Below are positions 42,519 through 49,747 of a DNA stretch of 64,000 nt, in pieces. Below the pieces are notes generated by a model, which was not told the origin of the DNA, made no database searches, and saw only the letters and a program-made list of their open reading frames with translations. Source of the stretch: Actinoplanes solisilvae (GTDB taxonomy: Bacteria; Actinomycetota; Actinomycetes; Mycobacteriales; Micromonosporaceae). Both the position numbers and the translations under genes were made by a program. The stretch spans positions 1 through 64,000 of the forward strand of contig NZ_RJAC01000013.1 in the NCBI RefSeq assembly GCF_003999975.1. Reading direction: 5' to 3'. Each line of letters starts with the position of its first letter. The stretch's first letter is position 1.

Positions 42519-43010
42519 TCACGGGATGGGGCGACTGCCGATCGAGGCACACGCGGCCGCCGCGTCGGCGAATCTTTCCGCTGGATAGATCACCGAGCCA
42601 CCCGCGTCCTCGCCCGGGTGCCGGCACGCGACGAACGACGCCGGCCTCGGAGTGCCGTCGCCGAACATCACGGTCCAGCTCTCGGCGCAGGCCTTCGCGG
42701 GATCGGCCGGATCGAACTTCTCGTTCGGCTGGGACAGGTCGGCGTCGGCCGACAGGGTGCGAGCGCACATGCCGCCGCTGGGGTCGCCGTCGGAGAACGG
42801 CAGCCCGTTGGCCACGGCGACACCGCCCGCGCCCGTCGCCAGCACCGCGCCGGCGACGATGGCGAAGATCCGGTTGCGGCGCTTCGCGGGGGACGGTCGC
42901 CGGGTCTCCCGCAGCACACCGTCGAGCACCGCCCGGCCCTCGTCAGAGGCGGCCCAGCCCTGGATCTCGGGCGGACGCGCGCGGCTCACCCGGCGCAGAT
43001 CGTCGTTCAT
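42519..43010 (-). CDS. membrane-anchored four-cysteine exported protein (sigma-factor partner candidate)
   Basis: The 163-residue protein has an N-terminal cytosolic part of about 45 residues (MNDDLRRVSRARPPEIQGW), a membrane helix (about 48-68) and an exported domain starting GLPFSDGDPSGGMCARTLSA, with four conserved cysteines. The exported domain is a paralogue of the protein at 43623-44009. ATGA overlap with the upstream sigma factor gene and a cytosolic tail before a single helix fit an anti-sigma factor, but no ZAS or other known anti-sigma motif is seen. The role is inference. Confidence 0.7.
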   Translation of the reverse strand: MNDDLRRVSRARPPEIQGWAASDEGRAVLDGVLRETRRPSPAKRRNRIFAIVAGAVLATGAGGVAVANGLPFSDGDPSGGMCARTLSADADLSQPNEKFDPADPAKACAESWTVMFGDGTPRPASFVACRHPGEDAGGSVIYPAERFADAAAACASIGSRPIP

Positions 43011-43564
43011 GAGTTCGTCTCCCATGCCGGGCGGCCGGCGAGCGAGCCGCCGGGGGTGATCGGGTTCAGCGCCGCGCGAAGCCGTTTCCGGGCGCGGTGC
43101 AGGCGGACGGCGTACGCGGCCTGGCTGCACCCCAGGGCCTGAGCGGCCTGGGCGGCGGTCAGGTCGTACCAGCCGGTCAGCAGCAGCACCTCGCGGTCGG
43201 GCTCGGACAGGCCCGCCAGCGCGCGCAGAGTGTCGTGCCGTTCGATGGCGTCCTCGATGCCGGAGTCGCCCGGCTCGAAGCGGTTCTCGGTCAACATGCG
43301 TTCCACCACCGCTTCCGTACGTCCCTGGGACCGCCGATGGTTGGCCAGCACGCGCCGCGCCACGCCGTAGAGCCAGCCGCGCGGATCAGCCGGAACGTCG
43401 GTCTTCCTGCGCCAGGCGATCGTGAACGTCTCGGCCAGCACGTCCTGGGCCGTCTCGTGGTCGGTGCGGTGGCGCAGGAACGTCAGGACCGCGTCGGCGT
43501 GCTGCCGGAAGAGCTCTTCCAGCCACCCTTCGTCAGGCGGTCGAGTCCGGAAGCCGAGCAACAT
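43007..43564 (-). CDS. ECF-type sigma-70 family sigma factor
   Basis: The 185-residue protein has region 2 (ELFRQHADAVLTFLRHRTDHETAQDVLAETFTIAWRR) and region 4 (LAGLSEPDREVLLLTGWYDLTAAQAAQALGCSQAAYAVRLHRARKRL) and lacks regions 1 and 3. It should direct RNA polymerase to a small regulon in response to an envelope signal. ATG 43564 has GAGGAGG upstream. Its stop overlaps the next gene (ATGA), and a paralogue of that gene lies on its other side. Confidence 0.92.
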   Translation of the reverse strand: MLLGFRTRPPDEGWLEELFRQHADAVLTFLRHRTDHETAQDVLAETFTIAWRRKTDVPADPRGWLYGVARRVLANHRRSQGRTEAVVERMLTENRFEPGDSGIEDAIERHDTLRALAGLSEPDREVLLLTGWYDLTAAQAAQALGCSQAAYAVRLHRARKRLRAALNPITPGGSLAGRPAWETNS

Positions 43565-43580
43565 GTCCTCCTCTCGTCAC

Positions 43581-43620
43581 AAAAGTGGCCGCCCGCGACC
43601 CGGGGCCGCGGGCGGCACTT
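43581..43620 (-). terminator. intrinsic terminator just before the sigma factor gene
   Basis: On the minus strand AAGTG-CCGCCCGCG pairs with CGCGGGCGG-CCACTT (one bulge) and TTTT follows at once. It lies 3 bp after the stop of the 43623-44009 gene and about 17 nt before the sigma factor start. Either the sigma gene has its promoter inside this short gap, or its expression depends on read-through. Confidence 0.75.
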
Positions 43621-43622
43621 CC

Positions 43623-44009
43623 CTACGCGCCGGCGATCGCGATCGGCACGGCGCCGATCGAGGCGCAGGCCGTCTTGGCGTCCGCTCCGGCGGCGGCCGG
43701 GTAAACCACGGAACCGCCCGCGCCAGCCCCCGGGTGCTCGCAGGCGACGAACTTCGCCGGCTTCGGGCCAGCGTCGCCCCACATGACGGTCCAGCCGTCC
43801 GCGCAGGCCTTCGCCGGGTCGGCCGGGTTGAAGTCGCCGGCCGGCTCGGACAGGTCCGCGTCAGCGGAAAGCGTACGGGCACACATGCCGCCGCTCGGAT
43901 CGCCGTCCGAGAACGGTAGTCCGCCGGCCATCGCCACCCCGCCGACGCCGCCCGCCAGCACCAGTCCGCCGACGACGGCCAGGACGCGCCGCTTCGTTCC
44001 GAGTTGCAT
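43623..44009 (-). CDS. exported four-cysteine protein, paralogue of the sigma partner
   Basis: The 128-residue protein has an N-terminal signal or anchor helix (MQLGTKRRVLAVVGGLVLAGGVGGVAMA) and an exported domain starting GLPFSDGDPSGGMCARTLSADADLS, identical over about 24 residues to the domain of the protein at 42519-43010. The four cysteines line up, so two disulfides are likely. It lacks the cytosolic tail of its paralogue. It may be a soluble or differently anchored version of the same sensor domain. No known family is recognised. Confidence 0.7.
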   Translation of the reverse strand: MQLGTKRRVLAVVGGLVLAGGVGGVAMAGGLPFSDGDPSGGMCARTLSADADLSEPAGDFNPADPAKACADGWTVMWGDAGPKPAKFVACEHPGAGAGGSVVYPAAAGADAKTACASIGAVPIAIAGA

Positions 44010-44017
44010 CGTGCTCT

Positions 44018-44049
44018 CCTCCTGCTGCTTTTCGCTTTCAAGCAGGAGG
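44018..44049 (-). promoter_or_regulatory. hairpin covering the ribosome binding site of the 44009 gene
   Basis: CCTCCTGCT (44018-44026, plus strand) and AGCAGGAGG (44041-44049) pair over 9 bp with a 14-nt loop. On the mRNA the 3' arm contains AGGAGG, the Shine-Dalgarno of the ATG at 44009, so closed hairpin would block translation. It could also end transcription of the ricin-domain gene upstream, though no T tract follows. Confidence 0.5.
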
Positions 44050-44076
44050 TGTCCGGCCGGACGAAGATGTTTACAG

Positions 44077-45036
44077 CTAAGGAATGGACCAACTTTGGGT
44101 CGTGGAACCGTCGCAGTCGGTGACCCGTACGCCGGAACCGGCGCGGCGACCGCCCGACGGGTCGGTCAGGCAGTCGTCGGACGACGCGTTGATCAGCCGC
44201 TGGCCGTCGCGACGCCACCGGGCCGCCTCGCGGTCGTCGCAGCGCAGGATGCGCACGGCGCCGTCGCGGAAGGACGTGGCGCATTTGCCCAGCACACGCA
44301 GGGTGCCGTCGGTGGCCAGGGTCCAGGTCTGCGCGCCCGTGTCGTTGCAGCGCGCGACCTGGATGTGGTTGTAGTCGAAGGTGAGCCCGCCGTTCAGGTC
44401 GAGGCAGAGGCTGTTCTGGCCGCGGATGACGCCGACCCGTTCGCTCGGCGACGCCGGCGGCTGGGTCGTGGTCTTGCCGGGCGTCGGGGTCAGGGCGATC
44501 GGCTGGCCCGCGGACGGGGTGGCGCCGGTCGGCTTGCCCGAGGCGGCCCGCTTCGTCGGGGTCGCCCCGCCGTCGGTGTTGCCGGTACCGGTCTGGTCCT
44601 CGTCGCCGTCCGGGTCCTCGACATCGGGGAGGCCCGCGGCGGGGGTGGACGCGGCCAGCGAGCCGGTGACGAGCGGCCCGGTGGCGGCCGGGACGGGGCC
44701 ACCGGGCAGGCCCGTCGAAACCATGGGGCGTACGTCGTCACGCAGCGCGGCGAAGCCGGCGGCAGCAGCCCCCAGCACGACCGCGGTGGCGCCGCCGGCC
44801 AGCACGACCAGCCGTTTGCGACGCCGGCCGGGGGCCTGCTTGCCCGCCACGGGCAGGTGCATGATCGCGGTCGGGGCGTCGTCGGCGCCGGAGCCCACAA
44901 CGGTCGGCCGGGGCGGCGTCGCGCTCGCCGGCCAGGTCTGCGTCGCGTCGTCGCCGCCGAGCGAGCCCTGGTCGCGCAGCACGAACGGCCGGACGAGCAG
45001 AGGGTCCCGCTCGTTGGTCTGCTCGCCGTTCGTCAC
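44077..45036 (-). CDS. membrane-anchored ricin-type lectin domain protein
   Basis: The 319-residue protein has a cytosolic N-terminus, a membrane helix (about 75-97, VVLAGGATAVVLGAAAAGFAAL) after RRRKR, a Pro/Thr/Gly linker of about 90 residues and a C-terminal ricin B-type domain (about 200-319; QTWTL, ARWRRDG, QSWSIP). It should display a sugar-binding module outside the cell. GTG 45036 was chosen because it has GGCGGGGG upstream; the longer frame adds 48 unrelated residues. The partner is unknown. Confidence 0.8.
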   Translation of the reverse strand: MTNGEQTNERDPLLVRPFVLRDQGSLGGDDATQTWPASATPPRPTVVGSGADDAPTAIMHLPVAGKQAPGRRRKRLVVLAGGATAVVLGAAAAGFAALRDDVRPMVSTGLPGGPVPAATGPLVTGSLAASTPAAGLPDVEDPDGDEDQTGTGNTDGGATPTKRAASGKPTGATPSAGQPIALTPTPGKTTTQPPASPSERVGVIRGQNSLCLDLNGGLTFDYNHIQVARCNDTGAQTWTLATDGTLRVLGKCATSFRDGAVRILRCDDREAARWRRDGQRLINASSDDCLTDPSGGRRAGSGVRVTDCDGSTTQSWSIP

Positions 45037-45464
45037 GCTGCCCCCGCCGCCGTCGAGCCGTCCGAACTGCTGATGATCATGCCGCTTTCCCGGACATCCG
45101 ACTTTCCGCCCGCGAGGCCCGAGAGGACCAGCTTCGGTCGGCATCGCGACAGTTGACCGTGCGGCAACGTTCCACTCCACAGCAGAGAACCGAGTTGATC
45201 TCGCGAGAACCTACCGTCTAGATCATCCGGAAGCGAGCGCGGGTGCCGGTCGGATAGTCGAAACGACTTAACGCGGAGAGCGTCGTGCGGTGACCGGCGC
45301 CACGCGGGCCCGTTGGTCGGGCTTCGAACAGGGGAGGCAGGCGGCTGCCAAGCGGCGGCTTCCCGCTGAGAGCGGCCCTGAGACGTCAAACAGACTCTGG
45401 GGGATCGTAGGAAACACCCTGTCACCGACCTGCCCTGCCCCTCGTCGGCCGAGGAGGCCAGGCG
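45037..45464. other. 428-bp intergenic region
   Basis: I see no gene. The part near 45036 should hold the promoter of the ricin-domain gene. The part near 45465 carries GAGGAGG at 45451-45457, a good ribosome binding site for the dead SDR gene that follows. No clear -35/-10 pair, hairpin or tandem repeat stands out. Confidence 0.4.
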
Positions 45465-45957
45465 ATGAGTGCGCCGGCGAAGATCGCGCTGATCACGGGG
45501 GCCAATCGCGGGATCGGCCGAGCCAACGGCGGTCGCCGCCGCGGGCAAGGGCATCGACGTCGTGCTGACCTACCGCTCCGACGAGGGGGAGGCTGAGGCG
45601 GCGGTCAAGGAGGTGGAAGGGGCCGGTGCCCGGCCGCCGCCCTGCGCCTCGACGTGGACGACATCGGTTCGCTCGACGGGTTCGTCGGTGCGTTCACGGC
45701 CTTGCTGCGCGACAAATGGGATCGCGAAGACTTCGACTACCTCGTCAACAACGCCGGGTCGCAGCGTCCGGGCCTGCTCGGCACCGTCACCGAAGCCGAC
45801 TTCGACGCGCTCGTGGACGTCCTCTTCAAGGGACCGTTGTTCCTGATCCAGAAGCTCGCGCCGCTGCTGGCCGACGGCGGTTCGATCATCAACATCTCCA
45901 GCGGGGTGACCCACTCGGCGCGTGGGTGCCGACTCAGCGCCGGGTGGGTGGCGTTAC
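45465..45957 (+). pseudogene. short-chain dehydrogenase pseudogene (frameshifts, 3' truncated)
   Basis: It starts MSAPAKIALITGANRGIGRA, the SDR cofactor motif. A first frameshift falls near 45525 and the sequence resumes as KGIDVVLTYRSDEGEAEAAVKEVEGAGA. A second shift lies near 45635, after which DDIGSLDGFVGAF ... VNNAGS ... IINISSGVTH can be read. It ends after the catalytic serine, before the YxxxK motif, where it meets the 3' end of the VIT/vWA gene. The ribosome binding site is intact. It is non-functional. Confidence 0.88.
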
Positions 45958-45960
45958 GGG

Positions 45961-48408
45961 TCAGCGTTTCCAGAAGGCCTTTCGCTCGGGGGCGGGCTCG
46001 GAGGCGGACGGCTCTGCGGAGGGCGATGACCCGGCCGCGCCGGCGAACGCGGCCAGGGCGGTCAGCGCGGCCGTCCACTTGCCGGTGGTGGGCAGGTCGG
46101 AGCGGAGCTTGGCGACCAGGTCTTTCAGCGGCGCGAAGTCGGGGTCGGCGGAGGAGCTGATCAGGACGTCGAGCCGGCTGAGCAGGTCGTCCAGGAGGTC
46201 GCGGCGCTCCCACTCGGGGAGGGCCGACGCCTCGTGCAGGCGGCGGAGCTCGGTGGCGGCCAGCGTGCGCATCTCGTCGAGGGACGGGGTGGTCGACGAC
46301 GGGGCCATGGCCTTGCCGGCACGGATGGAGGCCGGGATCGCGGCGATGCCCGGACGGCGGGCGCTGCCGGGGGCGGCGCCACCGCGGCCCACGTAGCCGG
46401 CGGCGGGGCTGCCCATGATGCCGCCACCCGCGCCACCGGTCTCGGCCACGTCGGCGAAGGTCGGGGCGAAGCGGCCGGGGGCGGCCGGCATCGGCGGGGC
46501 CGCGGCGGCCGACAGGTTCATGAAGGTGGCGGACACGTCGGCGGGGGTTTCCCAGCCGTCGGGGAACTCGACCGGCTGGGTGACGCGCCGCGTCTCGCCG
46601 CCCTCGTTGACGACCCGGTTGTCGACGGCCACGAAGGCCGTGAACCGGCACAGCACGCCGTAGCGCAGCGAGGCGGCGACGATGCGCTGCTCCAGGCCGC
46701 GGTCGCCGGCGGCGTAGGCGTCCTCGAGGTCGCGGAGCCGGGCGCGGGCCCACTGGGCCTCGATGGCCGGCTCGATGCGCTGCTGCAGCGGGACCGTCGT
46801 GCGGAATTCCTGATCGTCGCGGGTGCGGCCGGTGACGACCAGCTCGCCGCTCGGGCGGCCCGTGTAGCGGCCGCTCACCACCAGTGGGACACCGGGATAG
46901 AGGCCGGGCAGGCGGGCCGGGGCGCGGTCGTCGTCGACCAGTTGCACGCCGGTGGCGGCGATGCGCAGGTCGGTGACCGTGGGAGCGCCGATGCGGCGGT
47001 GGATGTGTTCCATGGCCTCGTCGAGACGGTCCTCGCTCTCGACGAGCTCGGCCCGGCCGGCGCCGAGGGCGGCCAGGCGGCCCAGGAAACCGGCGTTGAC
47101 GGCGCGGTCGATGCCGATCGTGTGGATGCGGGTCGTGCCGATCAGGGGGGTGACGTCGTGGACGATCTGGTCCTCGTTGCCGACCTGGCCGTCGGTGACC
47201 AGCACGAGCACCCTGTCTCGGCCTTCGCTCGCCTGCAGCAGGCGGAGGCCCTCGGTGAGCGGCGACAGCAACTCGGTGCCGCCGCGGGCTGTCGCCTTGG
47301 CCAGGTGTTCGACCGCGCGGAAGCGGTGACGGTCGTGCGCCTCGGCCAGGCCGGAGGGCAGGTCGTCGGGGCGGTCGACCTGGTGGTCGAACGTGAGCAC
47401 GGCGAAGCGGTCGGCGGCGGTCAGCGTGTCGACGACCCGGGCCGCGGCCCGCCGGGCGGCCACCATCTTCCAACCGCCCATGCTGCCGGAGCGGTCGAGC
47501 AGGAGGACGACGTCTTTGGGACGCGCGGGTGCGGCCGCCGCCGGGGGCAGCACGATGAGCTGGAAGACACCCTCGGGCTGCTCGGCGCTCTCGTCGGGCA
47601 CAGCGATCGCGGTCTCGCCGCCGCCCGCGTAGGGCAGCCGGAGGATGAAGTCGCGGTTGGCCCGCTCGCCGGGGCCGATCGTCAGCACCCCGTCACGGTC
47701 GACCACCGTGTGCAGGCTGGAGCGGACCTCGCCCAGCTCGAGGCCGGCCGCATCGATCTCGACGGAGATGGCCAGCCGCAACGGGTTGGGGAAGCCGGGC
47801 AGCAGCACCGGCGGCGTGATGCGCGAGGCGTCGGGAACCGCGTCGGTGTCGGGCGACCAGCCCTCGCCGACCGCCGGGCCGGGCAGGGGAGTGCCGGGGA
47901 TGTAGCGCGGGGCCACGACCAGCGGGAACCGGAAGGTCGCCTCACCGTCCTCGAAGGGGAGCGGGCCGACCAGGCTCAGCTCGACCACGACGCGCTCGCC
48001 GGGCATCAGGTTGCCGACGCGCATCGTGAAGACGTCGGGCCGCTCCTCCTCGGCGATGGACGCGCGCCGGCCGGACGCGATGGCCTGGTCGTAGGCCTCG
48101 CGGGCCTGTCCGCGCTCTTGCAGCTCGGCCGTGACCGTGCGGTTGTCACAGGTCATGGTCATGCCGGTGACGGCGGCCCGGTCGGGCAGCGGGAAGACGT
48201 AGGTCGCCTCGAGCGCGACGTCGTGCACGTTGACGAACTCGGTGACCAGCACCGTGCGCGCGACCAGGCCGCTGACCCGCGCGCGGACCTCGAGACGGTC
48301 GAGCGGCAGGGCGCCGCGGTCGGTGCGCAGCATGCCGAAGCCCGAATCCGGAAGGATCTTGATGCGGCTGATCTCGGCGGAATCCATCGGAGTGACGGAG
48401 ATGGTCAT
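45961..48408 (-). CDS. VIT and von Willebrand factor A domain protein
   Basis: The 815-residue protein has a VIT domain (about 15-145; VEVRARVSGLVARTVLVTEFVNVHD, YVFPLPDRAAVTGM), a vWA domain (about 295-470) with the metal site DRSGS in VVLLLDRSGSMGGWKM, and a long C-terminal part (about 480-815). No signal peptide is seen, so it probably acts in the cytoplasm in protein binding. The ATG at 48408 is the ATGA to which TnpB element copy 2 is joined, and GAGGAG from the element is its ribosome binding site. Before insertion it probably overlapped the MerR gene as ATGA. Confidence 0.9.
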   Translation of the reverse strand: MTISVTPMDSAEISRIKILPDSGFGMLRTDRGALPLDRLEVRARVSGLVARTVLVTEFVNVHDVALEATYVFPLPDRAAVTGMTMTCDNRTVTAELQERGQAREAYDQAIASGRRASIAEEERPDVFTMRVGNLMPGERVVVELSLVGPLPFEDGEATFRFPLVVAPRYIPGTPLPGPAVGEGWSPDTDAVPDASRITPPVLLPGFPNPLRLAISVEIDAAGLELGEVRSSLHTVVDRDGVLTIGPGERANRDFILRLPYAGGGETAIAVPDESAEQPEGVFQLIVLPPAAAAPARPKDVVLLLDRSGSMGGWKMVAARRAAARVVDTLTAADRFAVLTFDHQVDRPDDLPSGLAEAHDRHRFRAVEHLAKATARGGTELLSPLTEGLRLLQASEGRDRVLVLVTDGQVGNEDQIVHDVTPLIGTTRIHTIGIDRAVNAGFLGRLAALGAGRAELVESEDRLDEAMEHIHRRIGAPTVTDLRIAATGVQLVDDDRAPARLPGLYPGVPLVVSGRYTGRPSGELVVTGRTRDDQEFRTTVPLQQRIEPAIEAQWARARLRDLEDAYAAGDRGLEQRIVAASLRYGVLCRFTAFVAVDNRVVNEGGETRRVTQPVEFPDGWETPADVSATFMNLSAAAAPPMPAAPGRFAPTFADVAETGGAGGGIMGSPAAGYVGRGGAAPGSARRPGIAAIPASIRAGKAMAPSSTTPSLDEMRTLAATELRRLHEASALPEWERRDLLDDLLSRLDVLISSSADPDFAPLKDLVAKLRSDLPTTGKWTAALTALAAFAGAAGSSPSAEPSASEPAPERKAFWKR

Positions 48409-48434
48409 CGGATCTCCTCAGTGGAAACCCAGCC
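48409..48434 (-). promoter_or_regulatory. element-borne ribosome binding site for the VIT/vWA gene
   Basis: On the minus strand the left end reads GGTTTCCACTGAGGAGATCC-G followed by ATGACC. GAGGAG is 5 nt from the start codon and belongs to the IS, as the same sequence (with GGAGGAG) precedes the AAA ATPase gene at copy 1. Confidence 0.75.
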
Positions 48435-48518
48435 GTTCAGGGCCGGGAGGATACGGAGGCTACGGCCGTGCGGCGCGCCTCCATGGTCTTCACGAGTTGG
48501 TCTGCCAGTTTGTGGGCC

Positions 48519-49730
48519 ATGTCCACGAGGGTGGTGAAGCGGGCGTACAAGTACCGCTTCTACCCGACGCCGGAGCAGGCCGCTGAGCTTGCCCGCACGT
48601 TCGGGTGTGTCCGCCTGGTCTACAACAAGGCGTTGCAGGCGCGCAGCGAGGCGTGGACGCTGCGGCAGGAGCGGGTCAACTACAACGCCACGTCGGCGCT
48701 GCTGACCGGCTGGAAGAAGACCGACGAGTTGGCGTTCCTCAATGAGGTCGGTTCGGTTCCGTTGCAGCAGGCCCTGCGCCATTTGCAGGTCGCGTTCACC
48801 AACTTCTGGGCCAAGCGCGCCAAGTACCCGACCTTCAAGAGCAAGAAGAAGTCGCGCAGGTCGGCGGAGTACACCATCAGCGCGTTCCGCTGGCGTGACG
48901 GCCGTCTGACCCTGGCGAAAATGACGGCGCCGCTGGACATCGCGTGGTCGCGTCCACTGCCGGAAGGTGCGGCGCCGTCCACGGTGACCGTGTCGCAGGA
49001 CGCGGCCGGCCGCTGGTTCGTGTCCCTGCTGTGCGACGACCGCATCGAGCAGACCCCCGCGGTCCACGCTGCCGTCGGGATCGACGCCGGGCTCGACTCG
49101 CTGCTGATCCTGTCGACTGGGGAGAAGATCACCAACCCCAGGCATGAGCGGGCCGACCGTAAAGCCCTCGCCAAGGCGCAACGCGCCATGGCGAAGAAGG
49201 AGAAAGGCTCCGCGAACCGGGCCAAGGCCCGGCTCAAGGTGGCCCGGGTGCATGCGCGGATCACCGACCGGCGCCGCGACATGCTCCACAAGCTGACCAC
49301 TCGGCTCGTGCGTGAGAACCAAACGCTCGTGATCGAGGATTTGACCGTGCGCAACATGGTCAAGAACCACTCGCTGGCCCGCGCGATCAGCGACGCGGCC
49401 TGGCGGCAGTTCCGCACCATGCTCGAATACAAGGCCGCCTGGCACAGCCGTGAGCTGATCGTGGTGGACCGCTGGTTCCCCAGCTCGAAACTCTGCTCGA
49501 CCTGTGGGGCGCTCGCTGAGCGAATGCCACTGAACATCAGGTCGTGGACGTGCCGGTGCGGCACGGTCCACGACCGCGACGTCAACGCGGCCCGCAACAA
49601 TCTGGCCGAGGGGCTCTCGGTCGCAGCCTGTGGAGGAGGCGTAAGACCTCAACGGGGGAACCTCCGTTCGGGGCAGCCGACGATGAAGCAGGAAAACCCG
49701 AGGGCGACCAAGGGAATCCCCGTCCTTTAG
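48519..49730 (+). CDS. tnpB: TnpB RNA-guided endonuclease (IS200/IS605 group)
   Basis: The 403-residue protein starts MSTRVVKRAYKYRFYPTPEQ, the usual N-terminal helix-turn-helix, and has a split RuvC nuclease with Asp189 (GIDAGLDS), Glu273 (VIEDLTVRN) and Asp354 (HDRDVNAARN), plus a zinc finger (Cys326, Cys329, Cys345, Cys347). All catalytic residues are present, so it should be active. With its omega RNA it would cut DNA next to a TAM, probably TCAT. ATG 48519 was chosen by alignment with the copy 1 start; 17 codons upstream are outside the family. Confidence 0.94.
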   Translation: MSTRVVKRAYKYRFYPTPEQAAELARTFGCVRLVYNKALQARSEAWTLRQERVNYNATSALLTGWKKTDELAFLNEVGSVPLQQALRHLQVAFTNFWAKRAKYPTFKSKKKSRRSAEYTISAFRWRDGRLTLAKMTAPLDIAWSRPLPEGAAPSTVTVSQDAAGRWFVSLLCDDRIEQTPAVHAAVGIDAGLDSLLILSTGEKITNPRHERADRKALAKAQRAMAKKEKGSANRAKARLKVARVHARITDRRRDMLHKLTTRLVRENQTLVIEDLTVRNMVKNHSLARAISDAAWRQFRTMLEYKAAWHSRELIVVDRWFPSSKLCSTCGALAERMPLNIRSWTCRCGTVHDRDVNAARNNLAEGLSVAACGGGVRPQRGNLRSGQPTMKQENPRATKGIPVL

Positions 49731-49747
49731 GACGGGGAGGATGTCAA
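49620..49747 (+). ncRNA. predicted omega RNA (reRNA) region, copy 2
   Basis: The end of tnpB and the right end of the element are nearly identical to copy 1, including the hairpin CCCCGTCC-TTTA-GGACGGGG close to the end. Family knowledge says that the scaffold is transcribed from here, and the guide is the sequence just outside the element (from 49748, GCGGGACTCCCATCG). That guide lies in the end of the MerR gene and with TCAT would match the empty site. The 5' end is not defined. Confidence 0.55.

Larger units (their letters stand above)
48409..49747 (+). mobile_element. TnpB-only IS200/IS605-group element, copy 2
   Basis: The 1339-bp element has an intact tnpB and no tnpA. Ends follow from comparison with copy 1: left end CGGATCTCCTC-A-GTGGAAACCC with a hairpin (CCCAGCC/GGCCGGG, one mismatch), right end ...GGACGGGGAGGATGTCAA (uncertain by one base). 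It abuts TCAT at 48405-48408, the reverse complement of the ATGA start of the VIT/vWA gene. There is no target duplication. Mobility would need a TnpA from elsewhere. Confidence 0.88.

Noticed and set aside
48468..48518. N-terminal extension of TnpB copy 2
   Set aside because: Not present in copy 1, and the sequence belongs to the left end of the element upstream of the conserved start.
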